DNA of 6,859 bases from Deltaproteobacteria bacterium (lineage in GTDB: Bacteria > Myxococcota_A > UBA9160 > SMWR01): the NCBI GenBank assembly GCA_029261905.1, contig JAJDAM010000675.1:1-6859 (forward strand), in the 5' to 3' direction. How positions within the stretch are numbered: the stretch's first letter is position 1; every line of letters starts with the position of its first letter. The notes under the pieces are model-generated. The model made no database searches. It saw only the letters and a list, made by a program, of their open reading frames with translations, and had not been told where the DNA came from. The position numbers and the translations under genes are program-made. Positions 1 through 6,282 of this stretch are shown piece after piece.

Positions 1-212
1 GGCTTGTCGGGGTGGACGTAGTGAAGGGCAGAGGCCATTCCGATCACACACGCGCCCTGTCGCGCAACCGCGATGTGGTGTCTTGCGTCGTCGAGAAACT
101 CTCGAGCGAGGCTGGGCTCGACTTCGAAATCGAAGACGTCGGGGTCGACGTTTTCGAGCACGGATTCGTCTCCTGGACCGAGCAGGTCGACTACAACGAG
201 TGCGGGCTTCAT
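1..212 (-). CDS. GNAT-family N-acetyltransferase, N-terminal part (runs off left edge)
   Basis: The first 70 residues are visible; the C-terminal part lies outside the window. The protein begins MKPALVVVDLLGPGDE and carries, at about residues 47-70, a strand-turn-strand (IAVARQGACVIGMASA) followed by LHYVHPDK. This is the beta2-beta3 region that precedes the acetyl-CoA-binding motif in GCN5-related acetyltransferases, and the HPDKP step is common in small antibiotic- or small-molecule-acetylating members. The CoA-binding motif (R/Q-x-x-G-x-G/A) is off the edge, so neither activity nor substrate can be confirmed. The ATG at 212 is preceded by a G-rich stretch (GGGGGGCGG) that may serve as a weak ribosome binding site. 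It lies 40 nt downstream of the globin gene on the same strand and may be the third gene of that transcript. The family call is fairly sure; the function is unknown. Confidence 0.7.
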   Translation of the reverse strand, partial: MKPALVVVDLLGPGDESVLENVDPDVFDFEVEPSLAREFLDDARHHIAVARQGACVIGMASALHYVHPDK

Positions 213-252
213 TGGCCACCGCCCCCCAAAAAAGGGAAAGCTGACTCAGCGT

Positions 253-657
253 TCAGTAGTGAGCTCTCATGTACGCGATCCCCGGCGCCATCACGACGCG
301 CCAGGAGACGCCCACATCGTCGGTGTACTCCGGGTCGAATTCCTTGACGGTGTCGACGAGCGTGTCGAGCCAGAGGTCGTAGAGAGCGGGTTCGATGTTT
401 ACATCGCGTCGGCTGTGTCGCTCGGCCAGGCGCTCGAGGTATTCGGTTTCGGCCAGGAACGCCGCGAACTCGGACATGTACGCGAGCGATGCCTCGAGGA
501 TCTTCCGTTGCCTCTTCATGTCGACGTCCTTGAACAGGGCCGTGATCCGGGGGCTCGACGGAACGAAATTGTCGTAGAAATGAGAGAAGAAGCGATCGGG
601 GTCCGAAGTGACGGCGCGGCTGAGGCTTCGGCTGAAAATCTTGGTGTAATTACTCAT
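253..657 (-). CDS. Single-domain globin (flavohaemoglobin-type haem domain)
   Basis: This is a 134-residue cytosolic haem protein of the globin superfamily, the normal length for a single globin fold. Against flavohaemoglobin haem domains (aligned from memory) the landmark residues are present: Tyr28 in HFYDNF at B10, Phe42 in ALFKD at CD1, Gln50 in MKRQRKIL at E7, and His81 in AERHS at F8, the proximal haem ligand. Tyr-B10 with Gln-E7 is the pocket of bacterial NO-dioxygenating and O2-binding globins, so NO or O2 chemistry is plausible. There is no attached FAD/NAD reductase domain. The frame is open up to 816, but the start at 657 is chosen because GGAG (663-666) sits 5 nt upstream, the globin fold begins there, and a longer form would overlap the flavoprotein gene. 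That gene lies 37 nt upstream on the same strand and could supply electrons (inference). Physiological role is not established. Confidence 0.85.
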   Translation of the reverse strand: MSNYTKIFSRSLSRAVTSDPDRFFSHFYDNFVPSSPRITALFKDVDMKRQRKILEASLAYMSEFAAFLAETEYLERLAERHSRRDVNIEPALYDLWLDTLVDTVKEFDPEYTDDVGVSWRVVMAPGIAYMRAHY

Positions 658-694
658 GAAAACTCCGTTGGTGTCCCATAGGATACTGAAAGGG

Positions 695-1261
695 TCAGTC
701 GACCCAACGCAACGCCGCTTCGGCAACCCGTTTGCCCAGATGCCGAGCGGTATCGAGATCGGACTTGGGCGGCGCGATGTCGGGCGGAGCATCTGCGTTG
801 GACTGGGCCATCGCACCGAGCGATGCGCCCAACCGATTGAGGTCCTCTGGGGATCCCTGAGTCGAATTGTTGCCGGGTGGAAGGCCGAGGCTGACCCAGA
901 CCATTCCGTGTTGAGCCGCGAAAATGGCGAGCTGATTCAACGTATTGAGCTTGTCGCCGTTGTGGGCCGCCGAGTTGGTGAATCCAGCTGCGAGCTTGTC
1001 GCGCCAGCCCATGCCAGCAAAGATGATGCTCGTCGAGTCCATGAATGCTTTGAAGGGGGCGGACACGCTTCCCATATAGGTCGGCGATCCGAACAGGATC
1101 GCGTCGGCGGCGTTGAGCTCGGAAACCCGGTCGGGCAGTTCGTCGACCCGTATCAATACAGCGCTCGCCCCAGCAACCGCGTCCGCGCCCTGATGGACGC
1201 TCATGGCGAGGCGCTCCGTGTGTCCGTAGCCGCTGTGGTAGACGACTGCGATTCTTGCCAT
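695..1261 (-). CDS. Flavodoxin-like / WrbA-type NAD(P)H:quinone (FMN) reductase family protein
   Basis: The product is a 188-residue flavodoxin-fold protein predicted to bind FMN in the cytosol. The phosphate-binding loop follows the first beta strand (ARIAVVYHSGYGHTERLA, residues 2-19). The flavin-ring loop GSPTYMGSVSAPFKAFMD spans 58-75, and TNSAAHNGDK (95-104) precedes a helix and the strand GMVWVSLG, as in WrbA and related quinone reductases. WrbA-like proteins carry out two-electron reduction of quinones; other members are plain electron carriers. The tail from about 155 is Pro/Asp-rich and then helical. The ATG at 1261 is preferred over one at 1288 because AGAGGA (1269-1274) lies 7 nt upstream and the fold begins immediately. 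It is the first gene of the leftward set, divergent from the aromatic operon. It may reduce quinones from aromatic oxidation or serve the globin; the sequence does not decide. Confidence 0.85.
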   Translation of the reverse strand: MARIAVVYHSGYGHTERLAMSVHQGADAVAGASAVLIRVDELPDRVSELNAADAILFGSPTYMGSVSAPFKAFMDSTSIIFAGMGWRDKLAAGFTNSAAHNGDKLNTLNQLAIFAAQHGMVWVSLGLPPGNNSTQGSPEDLNRLGASLGAMAQSNADAPPDIAPPKSDLDTARHLGKRVAEAALRWVD

Positions 1262-1409
1262 CAGTGAGTCCTCTGGACCGGAAGCCATCTCATCCGCCGA
1301 AATCGTCTTCGCACGGCCAGCCGGCTCGTACGGATTAGAGATTATGCTTCTCGCGAACTAACTTCCACGACCACGAGTCTGGGGTCAGGCTCAAAGGCGA
1401 GGCTTCGAC
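1262..1409. promoter_or_regulatory. Divergent intergenic region between flavoprotein gene and aromatic operon
   Basis: This 148-bp spacer separates two outward-facing gene sets and must hold the promoter for at least the rightward operon, since all downstream junctions overlap or nearly so. I see no convincing paired -35/-10 in the plus direction; a TATGCT (1343-1348) lacks a recognisable -35. There is a perfect 8-bp palindrome AGCCGGCT at 1319-1326 and a 6-bp palindrome CGTACG at 1327-1332, either of which could belong to an operator. A 6-mer direct repeat (CCACGA twice) lies near 1364-1375. No regulator gene is encoded nearby. Confidence 0.5.
1341..1346 (-). promoter_or_regulatory. Possible -10 box for the leftward flavoprotein-globin transcript
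   Basis: Read on the minus strand these bases are CATAAT, one mismatch from the sigma-70 consensus TATAAT. They lie about 80 nt upstream of the flavoprotein start codon. The best upstream hexamer at 16-nt spacing is GTGGAA, a poor -35 match. It is offered only as the most AT-rich promoter-like element in the spacer. Confidence 0.2.
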
Positions 1410-1955
1410 GTGGATATGCTTCCCCGCATTTCGTTTCAGCAACTGCCTGCCGAGCTGGCTGAGCTGCTCGCGCCTCGCGTAGAGCGCCTGGGATACCTCG
1501 GCGAGTTCTTTCAAGTGGCTGCCCATCAACCCCGAGCACTGAGTCACTTTGTCCGCTTCACGGAGTCGCTGAAGGACGCGCTCCCCGATCGCTTGATGGA
1601 ACTCGTCGCGCTCACCACGTCGACCCGGTTGGAAAACGACTACGAGCGGGTGCAGCACGAACGTCTCAGTCTGAAGCTCGGCTTCTCGCAGGAGTGGATT
1701 CGCGCCATCGAACGGCTCGAGCCGGCGACCGCTGACGAACTCGACCCCCTCGAACGCGCCGCGCAGGCGCTCGTGCTATCGGTCGTCGATTCGCTCGGAC
1801 GCGAGTCGAAGGAACTGGCCGAGCAGTTCCTGGAGCTGTCGAGCCCCCCGATGCTCGTCGGTGTCTTACTCGCGACCGGGCGCTACCTCGCGCACGCAGC
1901 CGTATGCAATACGATCGGGGTCGCGGTGCCTTCGCCGATCGAGGGAGCCAAGTGA
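1410..1955 (+). CDS. Carboxymuconolactone decarboxylase (CMD)/AhpD-like family protein
   Basis: This 181-residue all-helical protein belongs to the CMD/AhpD superfamily. The core signature is at about residues 61-97: RLMELVALTTSTRLE, then NDYERVQHERLSLKLGFS, which matches the family pattern of a Glu/Tyr-rich turn and a conserved His (His83) followed by a glycine turn. The redox-active Cys-x-x-Cys of AhpD is absent; the only cysteine is Cys166 near the C-terminus. A peroxiredoxin-reducing role is therefore unlikely, and a CMD-like lyase, hydrolase or isomerase role is more plausible. GTG at 1410 is chosen as start because GGCGAGG (1396-1402) lies 7 nt upstream; ATG at 1416 is the alternative and would remove two residues. 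It is the first gene of the six-gene operon, and its TGA overlaps the next start by 4 nt. CMD-like proteins occur in many aromatic catabolic clusters; the substrate here is unknown. Confidence 0.75.
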   Translation: MDMLPRISFQQLPAELAELLAPRVERLGYLGEFFQVAAHQPRALSHFVRFTESLKDALPDRLMELVALTTSTRLENDYERVQHERLSLKLGFSQEWIRAIERLEPATADELDPLERAAQALVLSVVDSLGRESKELAEQFLELSSPPMLVGVLLATGRYLAHAAVCNTIGVAVPSPIEGAK

Positions 1956-3001
1956 ACGATTCTTCCCCCCCGCGCTGGATCACGGAACGCGAGGTCGAGG
2001 CGCTCTCGATCGCGGAGGCGATCGCGGCGTTGCGTTCGGGTCTCGAGAAAGAGGCGACGGCCGGCGCAGCCAATCTCGAGAAGACGCACCTGCGTGTGGA
2101 GGGAGGCGCGAACATCCACGCCATCGGTGCGGCATTCCCCGGCGATGGCGTTTGTGGCGTCAAGACCTGGGTTCATACCCAGGGCGGCGCCAATCCGCTC
2201 GAGATCCTGTGGAGCAGCGAGACCGGCCAGTTGCTGGCCGTCATCGAAGCATTTGCGCTCGGTCAATTGCGCACGGCCGCGATTGCCGGGATCGCGACGG
2301 ACCTGCTCGCAGTGGCCGACGCCCGCGAGATGACATTGTGCGGGACGGGTAAGCAGGCACTCGCGCAGGTTGCCGCGATCGCTGCTGTTCGCACTCTCGA
2401 TCACGTGCGTGTTTTCGGCCGCGATCGCGATCGCCGCAGCGCGATGATCGCTAGAATCGGTAGCGAGCTCGGGTTGTCGGCGACGGGCTTCGATGCAGTG
2501 GATCCAGCGGTCGCCGGTTCTCCCATCGTCACGTTGGTGACCCGTGCAAGCGAACCGTTCATTCGCGCCGACGCCATCGAGCGGGGTGCACACGTAAACG
2601 CGATGGGAGCGATCACACCCGAACGTTGCGAGTTCGAGCCCGAACTACTCGCGCGATGTGGCGCAGTGGCGGTCGACAACCTTCCCCAGGCCCGACGGCT
2701 TGCCAGCGAACTCCGCGCATTCTACGTGGATGACGAGGCGTGGCAGAGCGTGAAGCCTTTGTCCGAACTCGTTGGCGCCAGCGTCACTCGCCCCGCGGGT
2801 GCGGATCTGACGCTTTTCAAGTCGTTGGGGATGGGGATCTCGGATCTGGCGTTGGCGACCGAGATCTACCGTCGGGCGATCGAATCCGACACCGGCGTGC
2901 TGCTTCCGACGCCGCATCCCAAGCCATTGACGTTCGAGCCACCCGCTAAATTGAAAAGAGCCCCTGCCCCCGCTGTCCCAACAAACGGAGACTCACGTTG
3001 A
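1952..3001 (+). CDS. Ornithine cyclodeaminase / mu-crystallin family NAD(P)-dependent protein
   Basis: This 349-residue protein has full family length. The N-terminal substrate domain contains GVKTW with Lys71 and the helix LGQLRTAAIAGIAT with Arg107, the residues expected to bind substrate carboxylate. The Rossmann domain carries LCGTGKQALAQ (129-139), the dinucleotide-binding G-x-G-x-Q-A loop. The C-terminal FKSLGMGISDLALATEIY (289-306) is the typical closing helix. The catalytic Asp of true ornithine cyclodeaminase (in its GGD-C-P segment) appears to be replaced: this protein has MGAITPER (218-225). It is therefore more likely a ketimine reductase, amino-acid dehydrogenase or other imine-handling member than a cyclodeaminase. 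The start is the GTG at 1952 (GTGA overlap with the upstream stop, GGGAG at 1943-1947). The frame is also open from 1904, but that would lie within the CMD-like gene. It is unusual in an aromatic-degradation operon and may act on an amino or imino intermediate. Confidence 0.85.
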   Translation: MNDSSPPRWITEREVEALSIAEAIAALRSGLEKEATAGAANLEKTHLRVEGGANIHAIGAAFPGDGVCGVKTWVHTQGGANPLEILWSSETGQLLAVIEAFALGQLRTAAIAGIATDLLAVADAREMTLCGTGKQALAQVAAIAAVRTLDHVRVFGRDRDRRSAMIARIGSELGLSATGFDAVDPAVAGSPIVTLVTRASEPFIRADAIERGAHVNAMGAITPERCEFEPELLARCGAVAVDNLPQARRLASELRAFYVDDEAWQSVKPLSELVGASVTRPAGADLTLFKSLGMGISDLALATEIYRRAIESDTGVLLPTPHPKPLTFEPPAKLKRAPAPAVPTNGDSR

Positions 3002-4125
3002 CCGACGACACAGCTCGCTTCGCCGATCACGCGAGCGCACCGCCGCCCGCCAACGAGCGATGGTCGCCGGTCGTGATCGAGCGCGCGCAGATCGACGCCG
3101 AAATCGAGCGCCTCGCGAACCTGTCGCATCCGCCCGGTGGCCTTCGAGAAGCGAGGATCGTGCACCCCCAGGCGGACAGCCGGGGGTTGGGATTGGCTCC
3201 CGGCATCGAAGTTCGCCTGTCGGTACTCCGACCCGGTGAGAAGACCGAGCCGCTTCGACACAACGCTACCGAAGTGAACTTCTGCATCGCGGGTTCCGGA
3301 CGGACCCAGGTCGCCGGGCGCGAGATCGAATTCGAACAGTACGACGTGTGGAACCACCCCGGTTGGACGTCCCACGTTCACCACAATCCGAGCCGCGACC
3401 TGCAGGTGCGTCTCACCTACTCCAATGCGGCCGCACTGCGGTTGTTGAACGTTTACCAGATCGACGATTCCCCACCGGCGCCCGACCGCGCGATCGAACA
3501 GAACCAGGCCGTTCGAAAGTCGGCCGAGGAAGACCCTTCCGAAGCCGACGCGTTGGTCAACCCGTTCGGCTCGTTCACGGTCGGGGATGGCGAGGCATGG
3601 CTGATGCCGTACGAGCGGCTCATCAACCCCCCGGCGATTGCATCGCCCGCGCTCTACTGGCCCTGGCGCGAAGTCGTCGAGCAACTCGACAAACTCACCG
3701 CACTCGGTTCGAAGTATCGCGGCCGACGCTTGTACCTGCTCTACAACCCGATGACTGGCCGGACCAACGGCACGACGCCGAGTTTTTTCTCGACCATGAC
3801 TGTGCGCCCACCCGGCATAGTCGATCGACCGCACCGACACGTTTCTGCGGCGATCAACTACTACTTCTCCGGTTCGGGTTTCAGTCGTGTCGATGGAGAG
3901 CGTTACGACTGGTCGGCCGGTGACTTGATGTTCTCGGCCCCCGGATGGGCGATTCACAATCACGCATCCAACGACGATGGGCCCGTATACGAATTGACGG
4001 TCCAGGATCAGCCGTTTCACATCCAGCTCGAATCGCTCTTGTGGCAGGAAAATCTGAAGGAGCCGCCGCTGCTGCTCGGGGTCGATTCAGGCTTTGCGAC
4101 CAACCGCGGAGATCTCGAGAAATGA
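2998..4125 (+). CDS. Bicupin ring-cleavage dioxygenase, gentisate 1,2-dioxygenase-like
   Basis: This 375-residue protein has two cupin barrels, the length and layout of gentisate, salicylate and 1-hydroxy-2-naphthoate dioxygenases, which use Fe(II) and O2 to open the ring next to the carboxylate. The N-terminal cupin spans about 65-145 with LRHNATEVNF (His88, Glu92) and WTSHVHHN (His126, His128, His129). The C-terminal cupin spans about 262-340 with RPHRHVSAA (His279, His281) and WAIHNHASN (His320, His322), a complete three-His set. In characterised gentisate dioxygenases the N-terminal barrel holds the iron and the C-terminal one is degenerate; here the C-terminal set looks better preserved and the N-terminal HxH has become L-R-H. 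The start is a TTG at 2998 overlapping the upstream TGA, with GGAG (2987-2990) 7 nt upstream. It sits with the Rieske oxygenase genes, fitting hydroxylation followed by ring cleavage. Substrate is inferred; a non-catalytic or isomerase cupin cannot be excluded. Confidence 0.8.
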   Translation: MTDDTARFADHASAPPPANERWSPVVIERAQIDAEIERLANLSHPPGGLREARIVHPQADSRGLGLAPGIEVRLSVLRPGEKTEPLRHNATEVNFCIAGSGRTQVAGREIEFEQYDVWNHPGWTSHVHHNPSRDLQVRLTYSNAAALRLLNVYQIDDSPPAPDRAIEQNQAVRKSAEEDPSEADALVNPFGSFTVGDGEAWLMPYERLINPPAIASPALYWPWREVVEQLDKLTALGSKYRGRRLYLLYNPMTGRTNGTTPSFFSTMTVRPPGIVDRPHRHVSAAINYYFSGSGFSRVDGERYDWSAGDLMFSAPGWAIHNHASNDDGPVYELTVQDQPFHIQLESLLWQENLKEPPLLLGVDSGFATNRGDLEK

Positions 4126-5009
4126 GCGCACGACTGCGTGGTTCGTTTCCGCCGCTCGTGACACCGTTTCGCGGTGACGCAGTCGATCTGGATGCCTACG
4201 GGCGCCTCGTGGAGCATCACATCAACGGTGGCAGCCACGGCATTCTGGTCAACGGCACGACTGCGGAGCCCAGCACGCTGACCGTCGACGAGCGCAACGA
4301 GATCGTGTCGCTGGCGGTGAGCACCTCATCGGGGCGGGTGCCGGTGATCGCCGCGACCGGGTCGCAATCTCTGGCCGAAACACTGGCCCTTTCGACGCAT
4401 GCCGAACGCGCGGGTGCCGACGCGTTGTTGGTCGTCACGCCCTACTACATCCGACCCCCGCAACGCGGCCTCGTCGAGTACTACGTCGAGGTATGCGGGC
4501 AGGTCGAGATCCCCGTACTCGTCTATCACATTCCTGGTCGGACGGCGGTCTCGATGGAGGTCGACAGCTTCGTCCAGGTGCGCGAACGGTGTCCGAACCT
4601 GTTGGGGGTGAAGCACGCATCGACTGATCTTTCATTCGTGATCGATCTGCTGCTCGCTCTGGGGGACGATTTTCGGATTTTCGTCGGCCTCGAGTCGCTG
4701 TCGTTTCCGATGCTGGCGATGGGAGCCGCGGGATTGATGAATGCAGTGGGCAACCTGGATCCGGCTCGGGTGGCGGCGTTATGCGAGGCGGTCGATGCCA
4801 GCGACCTGAAGCGGGCGCGCGAGCTTCACAATGCGCTCGTCGAGCTATCGCAGGCGATCTTCTTCGAGACCAATCCGATCCCGCTGAAGTACATGATGAA
4901 GCGGATTAGCGCGCTCGATCGCAATGAACACCGCTTGCCGATGGTCCCGGCGACGGCCGAACTGGAAAGACGGCTGGATGCGGTGCTCGAGCGGGCAGGT
5001 CTGCTGTGA
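4122..5009 (+). CDS. DapA-family (dihydrodipicolinate synthase/N-acetylneuraminate lyase) class I aldolase
   Basis: This 295-residue TIM-barrel enzyme has normal family length and is cytosolic. The Schiff-base lysine is Lys164 in LLGVKHAS. The conserved tyrosine is Tyr135 in VYHIPGRT, with Arg140 matching the substrate-binding arginine. The pyruvate-carboxylate loop is GTTAEPSTLT (45-54), where the usual GTTGE is GTTAE, and TPYYIRPP (106-113) supplies the interface tyrosine. The machinery for forming a pyruvate (2-oxo acid) Schiff base is thus complete. Relatives in aromatic pathways include trans-o-hydroxybenzylidenepyruvate hydratase-aldolases (NahE type) and DapA-like proteins found in homoprotocatechuate clusters. 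In this operon a retro-aldol or hydratase step on the ring-cleavage product is more likely than lysine biosynthesis (inference). The ATG at 4122 overlaps the bicupin stop (ATGA); GGAG (4108-4111) lies 10 nt upstream. The frame is open further upstream, but that stretch is inside the bicupin gene. Confidence 0.88.
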   Translation: MSARLRGSFPPLVTPFRGDAVDLDAYGRLVEHHINGGSHGILVNGTTAEPSTLTVDERNEIVSLAVSTSSGRVPVIAATGSQSLAETLALSTHAERAGADALLVVTPYYIRPPQRGLVEYYVEVCGQVEIPVLVYHIPGRTAVSMEVDSFVQVRERCPNLLGVKHASTDLSFVIDLLLALGDDFRIFVGLESLSFPMLAMGAAGLMNAVGNLDPARVAALCEAVDASDLKRARELHNALVELSQAIFFETNPIPLKYMMKRISALDRNEHRLPMVPATAELERRLDAVLERAGLL

Positions 5010-5025
5010 AGAGGCACGGGTCGGC

Positions 5026-6282
5026 ATGAATGGATCCGAAGCGACCGCGACGTCGTCATTCTGGGAGGCCCCGGGGACCCATCGGGTCCCGTATCGCGTC
5101 TATACCGATCCCGAACTGTACCAGCGGGAACTCCAGCGCATCTTTCGCGGTCCGGGTTGGAGCTACGTCGGATTGGAAGCCGAGATTCCCGAGCCCGGCG
5201 ATTTCAAGCTCACGTCGGTCGGAGAAATTTCTGTCATCGTCGTCCGCGGCAGGGATGGCACCGTCCATGCACTGCAAAATCAATGCGCTCACCGCGGTCT
5301 CGAAGTCTGCCGCCACATGTTCGGTAACGCCAAGTCGTTTCAGTGCCCGTATCACCAGTGGAACTACGCGTTGGATGGCCGCTTGTTGGGGGTCCCGTTC
5401 GCAAAGGGCATCGGCGGCAAGGGCGGCATGCCAGAGGATTTCGATTCGAAGACCCACGGCTTGTCGCCGCTTCGGGTCGCGATTCGCAACGGAGCGATCT
5501 TTGCCGGATTCGGTGGGGAAGAGGGCTCCAACGTCGAATCGCTCGAGGACTATCTGGGCGACAAGATGTTGCATTGGTTCGACCGGGTGTTCGACGGTCG
5601 GTCCCTGCGCGTACTGGGCGTGTCGCGCCAGAGGATTCCGGCCAACTGGAAGTTGATGTTCGAAAACATCAAGGATCCCTATCACGCCAGTCTCCTGCAT
5701 GTATTCCTGGTGACTTTCGGACTGTTTCGTGCCGACAATCCGTCGCGAACCGAGATGGATGCGACGGGGCGCCACAGCGTGCTGACGTCATGCCGAGGGG
5801 GAGCGAAGGCTTCCAGTGAAGCCACTGCCGAGATGTCTTCGTTTCGAACCGATCTCGAACTCAAGGATTCGAAGCTCCTCGATATCGAGAAAGAATTCGA
5901 TGGACCCGAGACGGTCGTGATGCAGACGATCTGGCCCAACCTCATCGTGCAACAACAGGCCAACACGCTCGCGACACGACAGTTGATTCCACGCGGCGTC
6001 GGATCGTTCGATCTGATCTGGACTTTCTTCGGCTACGCGGACGACGACGAGCCGATGCGCGCGCGGCGTCTGTGCCACGCGAACTTCATGGGGCCAGCCG
6101 GCCTGGTTTCGCTCGACGACAGCGAAGTGATGGACGTTGCCCAACGCGGCATCGAAGCGGATCCGGGCGGCGAAGCCATTCTCGAGATGGGCGGGCGCGA
6201 TGTCGACGACCAGGATCACATCGTCACCGAGAGCGCGATTCGCGCTTTCTACGCGTACTACCGCGAGGTGATGGAGCTGTGA
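5026..6282 (+). CDS. Aromatic-ring-hydroxylating dioxygenase, alpha (large) subunit, Rieske non-haem iron
   Basis: This is a 418-residue catalytic subunit of a multicomponent Rieske oxygenase. The Rieske [2Fe-2S] domain has Cys87 and His89 in CAHRG and Cys107 and His110 in CPYH, separated by the canonical 17 residues. The catalytic domain carries NIKDPYHASLLH: Asn214, bridging Asp217, and iron ligands His220 and His225. The third ligand is probably Asp364 or Asp365 in SLDDSE. The segment around 302-322 (IWPNLIVQQQ, then RQLIPRG) resembles the salicylate 5-hydroxylase, anthranilate and terephthalate dioxygenase large subunits, suggesting an aromatic carboxylate substrate (family resemblance from memory). 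The ATG at 5026 follows AAGAGG (5009-5014) at 11 nt and lies 16 nt after the aldolase stop; the frame extends into the aldolase gene but without reason to start there. It is coupled to the beta-subunit gene by a GTGA overlap. No ferredoxin or reductase gene is in the window. Confidence 0.93.
   Translation: MNGSEATATSSFWEAPGTHRVPYRVYTDPELYQRELQRIFRGPGWSYVGLEAEIPEPGDFKLTSVGEISVIVVRGRDGTVHALQNQCAHRGLEVCRHMFGNAKSFQCPYHQWNYALDGRLLGVPFAKGIGGKGGMPEDFDSKTHGLSPLRVAIRNGAIFAGFGGEEGSNVESLEDYLGDKMLHWFDRVFDGRSLRVLGVSRQRIPANWKLMFENIKDPYHASLLHVFLVTFGLFRADNPSRTEMDATGRHSVLTSCRGGAKASSEATAEMSSFRTDLELKDSKLLDIEKEFDGPETVVMQTIWPNLIVQQQANTLATRQLIPRGVGSFDLIWTFFGYADDDEPMRARRLCHANFMGPAGLVSLDDSEVMDVAQRGIEADPGGEAILEMGGRDVDDQDHIVTESAIRAFYAYYREVMEL

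Noticed and set aside
658..816. N-terminal extension of the globin by about 53 residues
   Set aside because: It would overlap the 3' end of the flavoprotein gene, has Pro/Arg-rich non-globin composition, and the start at 657 has a good GGAG site.
1335..1658. Minus-strand open frame of 107 codons across the divergent spacer and the start of the CMD-like gene
   Set aside because: Its translation has no recognisable fold, it lies antisense to the well-supported CMD-like gene, and it would consume the shared promoter region.
2411..2450. Repetitive GCGATCGC-like sequence, considered as a repeat element
   Set aside because: It is explained by codon choice for an Arg-Asp-Arg-Asp-Arg-Arg run in the OCD-family protein and is not repeated as a unit elsewhere.
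2866..4020. Long (384-codon) minus-strand open frame opposite the bicupin gene
   Set aside because: Long antisense frames are common in GC-rich coding DNA. The composition is Arg/Val/Gly-rich without motifs, and the plus-strand frame encodes clear cupin motifs with matching operon junctions.
4122..5009. Assignment as biosynthetic dapA (lysine pathway)
   Set aside because: The catalytic residues fit, but the GTTAE substitution and the catabolic operon context make a housekeeping assignment unsafe, so no gene symbol is given.
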